From Symbiodinium natans (taxonomy: Eukaryota; Sar; Dinophyceae; Suessiales; Symbiodiniaceae), in the NCBI GenBank assembly GCA_905221605.1, contig CAJNDS010000806.1, positions 47,501 through 67,060 on the forward strand: DNA of 19,560 nt, given 5' to 3'. Positions within the stretch are counted from its first letter, which is position 1, and each line of letters starts with the position of its first letter. The notes under the pieces are model-generated. The model did not search any database and was not told the origin of the DNA. It worked only from the letters and a program-made list of their open reading frames with translations. Below are positions 7,480 to 15,120 of the stretch, piece by piece. A program made the position numbers and the translations under genes.

Positions 7480-7543
7480 GGATGTTCCCCCTTTTCCCGA
7501 ACAGCTCCTTAAAAAGGGACTGTTAGTATAGGGGGGAACATCC
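7480..7543. mobile_element. small terminal-inverted-repeat element, family C (64 bp)
   Basis: GGATGTTCCCCC at 7480-7491 is the exact reverse complement of 7532-7543. The interior includes CTCCTTAAAAAGGGACTG, a second imperfect palindrome. AACACC occurs at 7471-7476 and again at 7549-7554. No coding capacity. It lies in the intron before the exon at 7601. Confidence 0.6.
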
Positions 7544-7551
7544 CAACCAAC

Positions 7552-7568
7552 ACCCTAAACCCTAAACC
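7552..7568 (-). repeat. CCCTAAA telomere-type tract
   Basis: Two and a half units, followed by a T-rich stretch and the acceptor of the exon at 7601. Confidence 0.8.
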
Positions 7569-7600
7569 GCACTCTTTGTGTGGCCCTCTTTAAAGTGCAG

Positions 7601-7677
7601 GCCAACTGAACGAGACCATCCAGAATCTGGACGTTGTGGACCGACGCATCCAGAGCCTGGCGGACCAGAGCCAAAGG
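7601..7677 (+). CDS. exon of coiled-coil gene
   Basis: It follows CTCTTTAAAGTGCAG|, a very good acceptor, in phase 1. It reads QLNETIQNLDVVDRRIQSLA followed by DQSQR. The heptad spacing of Leu, Ile and Val is clear. The donor is not GT; GA (AAAG|GACAGG) or GC (CAGG|GCGATT) would be needed. Confidence 0.65.
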
Positions 7678-7756
7678 ACAGGGCGATTGGGGGGTAGATT
7701 TCTACTACTAACAGGTCTTGAAGAGGGATTCTACTAGGGGGGGGGGGGGGGGTACT

Positions 7757-7855
7757 TTAGGGTTTAGGGTTTAGGGTTTAGGGTTTAGGGTTTAGGGTTT
7801 AGGGTTTATTTCGGGTTTAGGGTTTAAGGTTTAGGGTTTAGGGTTTAGGGTTCAG
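7757..7855 (+). repeat. longest TTTAGGG array in the window
   Basis: About fourteen units, the first seven perfect, preceded by a G run at 7738-7751. The array lies deep inside the window between exons, so it is interstitial. Confidence 0.95.
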
Positions 7856-7859
7856 GGGT

Positions 7860-8330
7860 ACTCTAATCTGTATCCCAAGACAAGGCAGTGCTTTTCACAG
7901 GGTTCGCGGGGCTGTGCCTGTTGCCGGGGTAGCCGGGGCGGCAAGACCAAACAAAACTAGTTTTTGGCAAGAAGGGCGACTTCATGTTCAGGTAGAATCA
8001 GAACTATTCAGAACTTCCATCTTTGTTTGCTCATTTTGTTGGCTACATTTCTGTGGTCGCACAGGCCCGAATCCCGAAACAACCGGCACCTGCTGAGAGA
8101 ACCCTTTTCCTTCGAGCAGGCCAGCCTTCGGACGTAGACTTCCTGATAAGTGTAACCCTGGACTCTGGTACGAAGAGGAGAGAGATTGCTTGCAATGCTA
8201 GCAGCTCTAGCGGACATCTTGCTACTCATCAAGTTGGGGAAGCGGCGCGGATGGATCGCTCACTATTCGCAACAACCGGCTCCCCTTAAAGGGCCTGAAA
8301 ACCCATATTTAGGGTTCGTGTAGGTTCGTT
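7860..8330. other. no exon supported
   Basis: Open frames exist on both strands (plus 8023-8289, minus 8008-8232), but splice signals and composition do not favour either. No repeats stand out. Confidence 0.4.
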
Positions 8331-8394
8331 TCGGGTTCCGGTACATACTCTGGAGGCCCTCCATCCATTCAGCTGCCCACCCCCGAGAGGTTTG

Positions 8395-8600
8395 GGTTGG
8401 GGAGCTGGATGGAGGGCTGGATGGACACCTCGAGGGGATGCGAAGACTGCCAGTGCAGGGGCCGATGAAGGGGGGATTGAGGGGGGCGGGCTGGGGGTGA
8501 ATGTGGATGGGGGGGGCTTGTGCATGGGGGGCTTCTGGATGGGGGCTGGATGGAGGGCTGGGCTGGATGGAGGTGGAGGATAAGGGGCTGGAGGGAGGGC
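8395..8600 (+). repeat. degenerate GGATGGAGGGCTGGAT minisatellite
   Basis: A G-rich, strongly strand-asymmetric tract of GCTGGATGGA and GGGGGGCT units. It gives long but meaningless open frames in several frames (Gly/Trp-rich plus, Pro/Ser-rich minus). Confidence 0.8.
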
Positions 8601-8624
8601 TGCTGGTTTGGCTAGAGGGGTTAA

Positions 8625-8742
8625 GGTTCGGTTCCATGGCGGTTCGTGTTTGTCGCGGTTTCGGCGGTTCACGGTTCACACGGTTCCTTTGCGCTTGCGG
8701 TTCCTGGCGGTTCGGTTCGTTTGCGGTTCGGTTCGCGGCTTT
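8625..8742 (+). repeat. degenerate GCGGTTC repeat
   Basis: GGCGGTTC, GCGGTTTCGGCGGTTC, CGGTTCACACGGTTC and GCGGTTCGGTTCG recur at irregular spacing. It is a distinct motif from the telomere repeat. Confidence 0.7.
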
Positions 8743-9165
8743 CCTGTATTTCTAGTAAACCAATAGCAAAACACATTTAGACCACATCGACTGCAATTTG
8801 AGAGTGCGCACCTCAATAAACCCTACACCCTGAACCCACAACCCTAAGGGAAGCCTGGCACGGCATGTGTCCCGAATGTCCCAGGAATGCGTCACTGGTG
8901 AAGTGAAATCGCCATTTACAGAAAACTACAGCATGTGCTAGAGGTCCAGTCCATCAGGAAGGGATAGGAAGGGATCAAAACCAAAAGACTACGTGTGGAC
9001 GACATGAAGTCATATTGAATACAACATGCGCAGCACCAGAAGCTGCACATGCAGCTGCCATGACGACTGCTTAGCTTGAGTCAGAGTCGTAGTCTTCTGG
9101 CGGTTCTAGACATCAGGGCCTTAAGGATCTTTGCTTCTCCTGTGGCATGTTTTTGCTTTGGCCAG
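8743..9165. other. spacer without supported gene
   Basis: It contains a degenerate CCCTAAA-like tract at 8817-8848 and otherwise no recognisable structure. It ends with the polypyrimidine-GCCAG acceptor of the exon at 9166. Confidence 0.4.
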
Positions 9166-9254
9166 GCAGTTCGAAGAGCTCCGCGTCGGACAGCAGAGGC
9201 AGATGACCGCCCTCCTTGCCATCATGCGGAAGCTTGATGAGCCTCGGCCGCACC
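9166..9254 (+). CDS. exon of coiled-coil gene (both splice sites visible)
   Basis: It is bounded by TTTTTGCTTTGGCCAG| and CGCACC|GTGAGT, textbook signals. It reads QFEELRVGQQRQMTALLAIM followed by RKLDEPRPH. An amphipathic helix ends in a Pro-containing break. It is the clearest single exon of the coiled-coil region and fixes the plus strand as coding there. Confidence 0.8.
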
Positions 9255-9429
9255 GTGAGTGGGTGCTTGAAAAGAAGGGTGCGTGTAACGTTCCCTTGCA
9301 TTCCTCCCCGAGACCGTGTCGCTTAGAGGCAACTCCAGGGGAGAGGTGGAGGGTTGAGGAATGGGGGGGTCTAGGATGTAGGAGGGGATTTTTTACGGTT
9401 CTGGGGGTTGATCTTTGGTGGGTGCGAGC

Positions 9430-9535
9430 TGTGGGGGTGGACGAAAAAATGTCGGCCCCCCAAAAGGAGATTCCCCAATAGTAGGATTCCCTTGCAAGAA
9501 GAACGAGTTTCCGAAACCCCCCGATGTCATGTTGC
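9430..9535. repeat. GC-rich element, family B copy
   Basis: The left part is AAAATGTCGGCCCCCCAAAA and the right part is GAGTTTCCGAAACCCCCCGA followed by TGTCATG. These are degenerate inverted ends matching the 2505-2605 copy. It is directly followed by a TTGCAG acceptor. Confidence 0.5.
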
Positions 9536-9590
9536 AGGCGCAGGAAGAGTCCTTCAGCGGGTTGCAGGGTGGTTTCATGGCACCTGGCAG

Positions 9591-9710
9591 GTCCTGGAGA
9601 AGAAGGTGGATGCCATACCCCGCAAGATTTCTGAGGCCGCCACGCCTGAGCAAGTGAATCGTTTGGGCGCGATTCTTAGTCTAACAACAGATGCCTTAAG
9701 CCCGAAAGCC
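9591..9710 (+). CDS. exon of coiled-coil gene
   Basis: After CTGGCAG| the frame reads VLEKKVDAIPRKISEAATPE followed by QVNRLGAILSLTTDALSPKA, ending at TAA 9711. An earlier acceptor (TTGCAG|GCGCAG at 9537) could extend it upstream. The helical, charged sequence resembles its neighbours. The tail after NRLG may already be intron. Confidence 0.6.
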
Positions 9711-9715
9711 TAAAA

Positions 9716-9810
9716 GCCTCAAACCCTAAAGCCCTACTTGAATCCGAGTGTGAGCGTTTTCAAGCCTGGGTTTCGGGTGTAGGCTTTGGGGTTTAGGGTT
9801 TTGGGGTTTA
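9716..9810. repeat. telomere-type units in both orientations
   Basis: CCCTAAA units at 9716-9735 are followed by GGTTTAGGG units at 9783-9810, so the intron carries both strands and could pair with itself. Confidence 0.7.
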
Positions 9811-9819
9811 CCCGTGCAG

Positions 9820-9925
9820 CACATTGTTGGCCCTTCGCAAGGCGGAGTTCCGCTCTGCTGTCTTCGAGTTCGAGAAGTTAACCCTGGCAATCACCCGGGC
9901 AGTTGCGGAAGCTCATCCGCACGGC
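9820..9925 (+). CDS. exon of coiled-coil gene
   Basis: After TTTACCCGTGCAG| it reads TLLALRKAEFRSAVFEFEKL followed by TLAITRAVAEAHPHG. The amphipathic helix and GC-rich third positions support coding. The donor is unclear. CCCTAAACCCTAA follows at 9946-9958. Confidence 0.65.
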
Positions 9926-10200
9926 CCTAGGAAGGCCCCAATACTCCCTAAACCCTAAGCCCTTTGGCGCGCCCTTTGTACTTTCGTAGACTCGAGGTAT
10001 GGCCAGGAGCTCAAGGGGTCATTTTGGGCACGGTTTTCCTCGGGAGGTTTTCGAGGATGGCTACAGGCCACATGTTGCTACTGCCGCAGCAAGGGCGAGG
10101 GGGCTTGTGAGGCACCGACTTGGGCTGCACATATTTTAATGTCTGCGACATACCTCGACCCCGGACTCGCGACTCTGCGTAGTGCTGCCTACAGTCCCAG

Positions 10201-10350
10201 GACTTCGGCGTTGTGTCGAGGAAGCAGCACGGCGTGCTCCAAATGCTCCAGGCCGTCCAGAAACAGCAACGTGGCTACGTGAATCGGCAGACGCAGGTGC
10301 AGAAGGAAGCCAGCAAAATCCTTACGCAGCGTCAGACTTCCCAACTTCCC
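10201..10350 (+). CDS. exon of coiled-coil gene
   Basis: After CTACAGTCCCAG| it reads DFGVVSRKQHGVLQMLQAVQ, KQQRGYVNRQTQVQKEASKI, then LTQRQT. The Gln-rich coiled-coil sequence is strongly coding by third-position G/C. The end is uncertain; TTCCCAACTTCCC after QRQT looks like the start of a GC-rich intronic repeat. Confidence 0.7.
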
Positions 10351-10443
10351 AAAATGACAGGACTGGGAAACGAGGGATCCTGTGAAGTTATCCCTCTGTT
10401 TGATAGGGACCATGGGTGTCATCCCTTGTCCCGCAAAGCGTAG

Positions 10444-10507
10444 ACTACGACAAAGGTTGACGAAGAATGCCTTGCACGACCGTGCTTTGCTCGATCAGCA
10501 TTTCGAG
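10444..10507 (+). CDS. exon of coiled-coil gene, possibly terminal
   Basis: After AAAGCGTAG| it reads LRQRLTKNALHDRALLDQHF plus E, followed by TAG at 10508. This could be a true C-terminus, or a donor may be missed. Confidence 0.5.
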
Positions 10508-10647
10508 TAGTTAGAACACATTTCAACAGAAAAAATTGTCAGGCCTCAGCTTGTAGTATCGGCAACGGCTCCGGAGCCTCTCCGAAAGCACGATGACTCT
10601 AGACTATGACTCTGCCCCATGGGATATTGTTAACCTACTGCTTTAGT

Positions 10648-10668
10648 ACCCTAAACCCTAAACCCCCC
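10648..10668 (-). repeat. CCCTAAA tract before an acceptor
   Basis: Two CCCTAAA units lead into a C-rich tract and the CACAG acceptor at 10685. Confidence 0.8.
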
Positions 10669-10685
10669 CTATTTGCCTAACACAG

Positions 10686-10783
10686 CAAATCTCAACCAGC
10701 CCAGGTATCGGCTCTGCTCTGCGGACCAAGACGAGCTGTTCGATGCCCGCAAGGCGGCTAATGCGTCAGAGGTCGAGGCAGGA
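10686..10783 (+). CDS. putative exon with both splice sites
   Basis: It is bounded by TTTGCCTAACACAG| and GCAGGA|GTGAGT. It reads NLNQPRYRLCSADQDELFDA followed by RKAANASEVEAG. The antisense frame is also open and protein-like (about 43 codons), but it lacks an equally good pair of splice sites. Confidence 0.6.
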
Positions 10784-10928
10784 GTGAGTCGAATCTTGTG
10801 CTTGATGGCCTCGTAAGTAGAGTAGGTAACCTTTAAACTTTTTTGGGGCAATATGATCCCCTTATAACCCCAAAGGTTAACCTTTAGTTCCCCCAGCTTA
10901 CTGGGAAACTAAGATGGTACATAAAGAT

Positions 10929-11124
10929 GCTACTCATCTTGTGCTCCCTCCGTAAGGCAGGCAGCCAGTGCATCGACCACACTTGCGTCAGACTGCACTT
11001 TACACGTATAGGATACCGTATGCCGGAAACACCACCTCGGCGACAAGATGACACCCATCATGTTGAGAATATCCAGGTGTAACTTGCGAAAGAGCTTGGC
11101 TTGCGAGGTTGTACAGATAGCGCA
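10929..11124. other. coding-like segment, strand unresolved
   Basis: The minus strand is open for 64 codons without an early ATG (11124 down to 10933). It includes AKLFRKLHLDILNMMGVILS and CKVQSDASVVDALAACLTEG, ending at a TAG at 10930-10932. The plus strand is open from an ATG at 10929 to CCAG|GTGTAA near 11077, including LRKAGSQCIDHTCVRLHF. The minus reading looks like a C-terminus, but all the better exons nearby are plus. Confidence 0.35.
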
Positions 11125-11435
11125 TCATGCCGCAACAGTAGTGCGTCATGTCGCAACGATCAGGTACTCCAACATGAGAGAGTGAGAGTCTTCTGCTTAC
11201 CCGAGCAAGAATGTTCGTTTTGTACAAAACGCCCCCCCCCCCCCCCAAAGTCACGCACACAGACAGAGAGATGATTTGGTGAAGTCGTTCAGTGTTAGCA
11301 AGAAACCGCCGTAGGATCAGCCTGCAGGTCAAAGAAGCGTTGCAGGTTGCCTTGAAAGAGACCACGGCTCGATTCAGTGCCTAGCATGCCTCGTTAAATT
11401 TCTCGTTGTTATAAGCCGGCGTTTTCCGGTTCATC

Positions 11436-11777
11436 TCAAGGCCGATGTATGTTCTGCGGCTCACCAGATGCTCCGGCATGTACCGAGGTGAGCTTGCATA
11501 CCTGGCAGCAGATGGCCATTTCTCGAAGCTGCACTTCACGAACGTTGCTGCAGAACTTGCTGATGAGCTTCAGAGCGACAAGGAAGCGCTTCGAGGCCTT
11601 CTCCAAAGCGGTGCGCTTGTGGACTTCTTCGCAGAGGACGAAAAGGTCATCTATAAGAACCACGCGAAGGCTTGTTCGGCGGCATGCCATCCCGAAGCGG
11701 CAAAGGCAGACAGCAACAGCTGCCAATGCGAGGATGGCAGGTTCCCATTGCGGAGGCCCTTCCCGTTGTAAGAACAC
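11436..11777. other. coding-like segment open on both strands (108 and 113 codons)
   Basis: Plus (11445-11771) includes GELAYLAADGHFSKLHFTNV, then AAELADELQSDKEALRGLLQ, an acidic soluble helical sequence. Minus (11777-11436) includes RVVLIDDLFVLCEEVHKRTA and LEKASKRFLVALKLISKFCS, ending at CTGCCAG|GTATGC, a good donor, with higher third-position GC. The exons at 10686 and 11857 favour plus, while codon bias favours minus. One is presumably real. Confidence 0.5.
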
Positions 11778-11856
11778 AATAGAGCCAGCAATCTTCCACG
11801 TTTTTTCGCACAGTTCTTCTTGCTGAAAATGACCTGAAGTGGTTCTAAACCGCAGT

Positions 11857-11960
11857 AGAACTCTGTGCCCCGAGGACCTTTGGCAAGTATCTCTTCACAC
11901 CCGAAGCGGCCAGATTCTTCCAGCTGAAGATAAAGCAAGCGATGGACCAGGTGCAGGATG
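11857..11960 (+). CDS. putative exon with both splice sites
   Basis: It is bounded by TCTAAACCGCAG| and GCAGGAT|GTAAGC. It reads VELCAPRTFGKYLFTPEAAR followed by FFQLKIKQAMDQVQD. Third positions are about 70% G/C. The antisense frame is open too but has weaker codon bias. The LKIKQAMDQVQ end fits the helical pattern of the upstream exons. Confidence 0.6.
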
Positions 11961-12017
11961 TAAGCCCATGGTGCTGACTGGGTCAATTTTACAAGTAGGC
12001 AGTGATTTAGTTTAAGG

Positions 12018-12240
12018 TTGCCACTACGACCCACCACCACCATCACCAGGCTTAACAATACCTCTGCTACTTCTACTACTACTGCTGCTACTACTACTCC
12101 TCCTCCTCCTATTACTACTCCTCCTCCTCCTCCTCCTCCTCCTCCTCCTCCTCCTCATTCCTCGCCTCCTCTCCTCCTATCCTCCTCCTCTCCCACTCCT
12201 CTCACCTCCTCCTCCTCCTCCTCCTCCTCATCCTGCGCCT
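12018..12240 (+). repeat. CTC/CTA/ACT trinucleotide microsatellite, part 1
   Basis: ACCACC, CTACTA and long CTCCTC tracts. The plus-strand frame is Thr/Pro/Ser/Leu low-complexity and is not believed to be coding. Confidence 0.9.
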
Positions 12241-12470
12241 TGTCTGCTCCATGCCTGCTGCTACTGCTACTGCTGTACGTTACTGTACTATTGCTATGTA
12301 CTATGCTTACTATGCTTACCATTGTACTGCTACTAAGGCTACTGATTAATGACTAACTGCGACTGCTACTACTAATTACTACTATACTTATACTACTACT
12401 GTATCTACACTAACTAATTCTGAGACTACTCATACACTACTACTACTATACTACTTACTAATACTAATTC
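12241..12470. repeat. degenerate trinucleotide region
   Basis: Decayed CTACTG, ACTATGCTT and ACTACTA units link the two pure arrays, suggesting one old expansion with younger re-expansions at both ends. Confidence 0.6.
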
Positions 12471-12473
12471 CTG

Positions 12474-12557
<84 letters not shown>

Positions 12558-12572
12558 CTCCTGCTGCTGCTG

Positions 12573-12664
<92 letters not shown>
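12471..12664 (+). repeat. pure (ACT)n microsatellite, part 2
   Basis: About 60 ACT units, interrupted once by CCTCCTGCTGCTGCTGCT at about 12557. The minus frame would encode poly-Val with an Ala/Gly break and is almost certainly spurious. Confidence 0.95.
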
Positions 12665-12665
<1 letters not shown>

Positions 12666-12730
12666 TCTTATTAGTGCACGTTCTCCTCATGTAGGGCTTT
12701 ATAAGCAGTTGTTCAATTTCCACAAAGCAG

Positions 12731-12811
12731 GTCCCATGGCATTATACGCAGAGCCTCTACACCTCCTATGCGCAGATCCAGACGCTCCTGGATAAGATGG
12801 CATCGTGGAGG
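12731..12811 (+). CDS. putative exon of helical protein
   Basis: After TTTCCACAAAGCAG| it reads VPWHYTQSLYTSYAQIQTLL followed by DKMASW. An alternative acceptor is ATACGCAG|. The amphipathic sequence resembles the exon at 6900. The donor is not canonical GT. The minus frame over the same bases is also open. Confidence 0.5.
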
Positions 12812-13012
12812 ATCGCCCATTGAACCATGCACACTGCGAGCATGAAATAAGTCACGCGCCAGCGGCCACGCAGATGTATCTCTATGACTGCAAGTCGGCA
12901 CGCGGCTTTCATTCACGACGCGTTACGTGCCCGTTGGCGAAATGTAGTCTGTGAACAAATTAAAGCGCGCCGTTCCTGACGTATGAAGCGCCCACCCATC
13001 CTTGAGCTTCAG

Positions 13013-13097
13013 GATGGCTCCGGATGAGTACACTGCCAGGAAGCTCCTTGGCACCGTGAACTCCTCAATATGCCGAAGCCAGCCAAAGAAGTTTCGG
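13013..13097 (+). CDS. putative exon, strand not certain
   Basis: Plus: after CTTGAGCTTCAG| it reads MAPDEYTARKLLGTVNSSIC followed by RSQPKKF. Minus (about 13100 down to 12920): 58 codons including RRNFFGWLRHIEEFTVPRSF and LAVYSSGAILKLKDGWALHT. The codon bias is equal. The minus reading is longer and looks like a real folded domain, so this segment may belong to an antisense gene. Confidence 0.35.
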
Positions 13098-13299
13098 CGC
13101 GTCTGTGTTTTTTTTTGTTGATCGGCACCCGAGTTGGGAAGGGGGAGAACTGAGCTTCTCTTTCGGCACGTTGCCGGTGAGCATGCCGCTCCGGATTCTA
13201 GATTCTAGCACCCCAAGAGCAATCCACTGCCCTTTGTGTGGAAAACATGGAGAGACCATCCCTGAGCTCCATCCCAGCCGCCATAAGCTTCAAACTCAG

Positions 13300-13399
13300 G
13301 TTCCAGGAGGATTGGTCCAAGATCATCTACGACATGGAGTCAACCCGTAGCTTCTACGACAAGCTGCAGACAGAGGCGGCCGAACCCCTGGAAAAACCC
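13300..13399 (+). CDS. putative exon of helical protein
   Basis: After TTCAAACTCAG| it reads FQEDWSKIIYDMESTRSFYD followed by KLQTEAAEPLEKP, then TGA at 13400. The frame is open upstream to an ATG at 13247 (MERPSLSSIPAAISFKLR). The helical, acidic sequence is rich in aromatic residues. No clear GT donor. Confidence 0.55.
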
Positions 13400-13624
13400 T
13401 GAGCGGTTTTTTTTGAGGGGGGAGCTTAGGGGTTGAATTACCCCTAAGCCGCCCTAAGAAGTTAATAAGTAGGCTGCACAGGGGAGCTGGTTGGAGCTGG
13501 AAGGTGCTTTTTGTCGTATAGCTGACCCGAAGTGCTTAAATTCCCAGGCGGCCGCTGCAAAGTCCCAAACGCACCCCCAAGTCCATAGTAGAACAAACCT
13601 AAGCAACTTTCGGCCTTTCCACGT

Positions 13625-13660
13625 AAACCCTACTAAACCCTAAACCCTACACCCAAAACC
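13625..13660 (-). repeat. CCCTAAA tract before an acceptor
   Basis: CCCTACTAAACCCTAAACCC and further units, 25 bases upstream of the CTCTCCAG acceptor of the next exon. Confidence 0.75.
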
Positions 13661-13686
13661 CTAGTGTGTTTCCACGTCCTCTCCAG

Positions 13687-13756
13687 GAGCAAAGCATCGT
13701 AGGCTCGGTGGAGGTGACGATGGAGGTGCTTGATGAGGCAAGTCGGCTTTTGTCAA
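13687..13756 (+). CDS. putative exon of helical protein
   Basis: It is bounded by TCCACGTCCTCTCCAG| and GTCAA|GTTTAGGG. It reads EQSIVGSVEVTMEVLDEASR followed by LLS. The donor is embedded in a telomere-like GTTTAGGG unit. Amphipathic and acidic. Confidence 0.6.
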
Positions 13757-13806
13757 GTTTAGGGAAAACGAGAGGAAGCTGAAACAGGGATGGGAGTATC
13801 ATATAT

Positions 13807-13836
13807 GTTTAGGGTTTAGGGTTTAGGGTTTAGGGT
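13807..13836 (+). repeat. TTTAGGG tract
   Basis: Four perfect units. The following stretch, about 13845-13896 (EQTPRMGEFVARSTNAAF, then GTGAGT), may be another short exon, but its acceptor (ATAG) is weak. Confidence 0.85.
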
Positions 13837-14157
13837 CCATAGAGCAAACCCCAAGGATGGGGGAGTTCGTGGCCAGAAGCACGAATGCGGCCTTTGTGAG
13901 TTCATCGGAAAGCTACAGCCTGCTAGCTAGCTACGGCCAACGTTGCAGTCAACCTCATGCGCATGTTTATTTCCATCAGGTAGCCAGAAAACTGTGACAA
14001 ACTGAGTGGTAGCTGTAGTTTCCTCATGGCCAACCTCAAACTTGGCATGTATGGTGGGTATACAAGCAGCTCTGATCACATTGACAAGGATTGTTTTCCC
14101 ATCCGCGATAATTGCTTAGGATGCCAGACTGTGCAAAACCCCCAGGCACCACCCAGA

Positions 14158-14178
14158 CCCCTAAACCCTAAACCCTAA
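14158..14178 (-). repeat. CCCTAAA tract before an acceptor
   Basis: Two to three units immediately upstream of the ACAAAG acceptor of the exon at 14184. Confidence 0.8.
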
Positions 14179-14183
14179 CAAAG

Positions 14184-14290
14184 ATCACACTCATCTCCTA
14201 CTGTCCCGTCCCGAAACCCACAACCGAACTGTGCATCGAGGTGGTTCCCTTCTTCGCCCCCGCGCCCAAGGAGTGCGAGAAGCCAGCCTT
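14184..14290 (+). CDS. putative exon of Cys-containing surface-type protein
   Basis: After CCTAACAAAG| it reads ITLISYCPVPKPTTELCIEV followed by VPFFAPAPKECEKPA. Third positions are strongly G/C. The Cys/Pro spacing suggests an extracellular disulfide-containing domain. The same frame stays open to 14510, with a further TTTCGCAG acceptor at about 14432. It may be the first visible exon of the Cys-rich gene that continues to 19.2 kb. Confidence 0.6.
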
Positions 14291-14563
14291 GCTGGCCCTT
14301 TGGCGCTGTTCAGGGTTCTCTTGGCAGAAGGGTTTTGGGCATCCGCCCAAGATTAGGACTACCCGACACTCTCAGAGCTTTTGCCGTTGCTACTCCTTTC
14401 CTCATACACCGACAACACTGTTTGTTTCGCAGTCCTCTAGACGTTTTCGATTCAATGCGTCCATGCTCCAGCCGCGTTCATGGACCACAGCATCAATGTC
14501 CCCACGATGATGCGAATATGCAGAGCATCCATGCCCGCACGAGGAAGACACTCATGTTTCCAG

Positions 14564-14609
14564 TGCTCAATTGTACAATGTGCGTCGCATCCAGTCACAG
14601 ATCAACCCC
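14564..14609 (+). CDS. possible short exon
   Basis: After CATGTTTCCAG| it reads AQLYNVRRIQSQINP, then TGA. The sequence has helical character. It is short, and overlapping frames exist. Confidence 0.35.
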
Positions 14610-14771
14610 TGAGTCCCCAAACACACCTGAACCCCCCACCCCCCAGTCCTGAAACAGAACACCTTCCCTGCACGCTTCCACGTGACCACAATCACTGCGG
14701 CAGCTGCGGGTCAAGGTTCAAAAGGGCTTTCTGATTTGCAGAGTCTGAGGCTCCCCTTCCTGACAAAACGA

Positions 14772-14791
14772 CCCTAAACCCTAAACCCTAA
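14772..14791 (-). repeat. CCCTAAA tract
   Basis: Two and a half units, 45 bases upstream of the family A element at 14836. Confidence 0.8.
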
Positions 14792-14835
14792 GGCCATTAC
14801 TGACGTTCGGAGGCCCTGAGACCTGAACCCCTAAA

Positions 14836-14967
14836 CTTGGAGGTTCAGGGTACTTCTGTCCCCAATGATGACTGTGCTTATAAGGCCCCCTCGAAGTCCC
14901 CTAAGTCCTCGAAGTAGATTATAAGCAGACTGATAGTTGGGGTTATAAGTACCCATGAACCTCCAAG
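14836..14967. mobile_element. family A introner/MITE-like element, copy 2 (132 bp)
   Basis: It begins CTTGGAGGTTCAGGGTACTT and ends AAGTACCCATGAACCTCCAA plus G, inverted with one mismatch and one indel. It is flanked by TAAA on both sides, a possible 4-bp target duplication, although the left TAAA is also part of a CCCTAAA-like run. The interior has TTATAAG repeats as in copies 1 and 3. An exon follows within 7 bases. Confidence 0.8.
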
Positions 14968-14973
14968 TAAAAG

Positions 14974-15068
14974 CTGAGGATCTCGCCGAGACCGAGCTCT
15001 CTCGCTTGGTGAATTGGGGCCCAGTGCCTCTGGTGCCGACCACCACGACCACCACCACCGTGCTGCTG
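14974..15068 (+). CDS. putative exon abutting family A element
   Basis: It follows CCAAGTAAAAG|, seven bases after the element, and reads EDLAETELSRLVNWGPVPLV followed by PTTTTTTTVL. GTCATG after CTGCTG is a donor candidate at 15069. The Thr run is encoded by ACC/ACG repeats. Confidence 0.55.
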
Positions 15069-15120
15069 GTCATGCACAGGGCTCGAGACGCGGATTTTCA
15101 AGCTTTTAAGGGTGGGGCAT

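Noticed and set aside
7757-7855. TTTAGGG array as a real chromosome end
   Set aside because: It is flanked on both sides by exons of the same orientation, so it is interstitial.
8263-8679. Minus-strand Pro/Ser-rich ORFs of 128-138 codons
   Set aside because: They are a by-product of the GGATGG minisatellite on the other strand, which leaves several frames open at once.
12018-12356. Plus-strand Thr/Pro/Ser ORF of 112 codons
   Set aside because: It is a translation of CTC/CTA repeats.
12451-12723. Minus-strand poly-Val ORF
   Set aside because: It is the translation of an ACT microsatellite, with no flanking coding evidence.
13105-13350. Plus-strand ORF with a CPLCGKHGE motif, possible zinc finger
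   Set aside because: Only one Cys pair is present with no clear second metal-binding pair, there is no splice support, and the better reading of 13300-13399 is in another frame.
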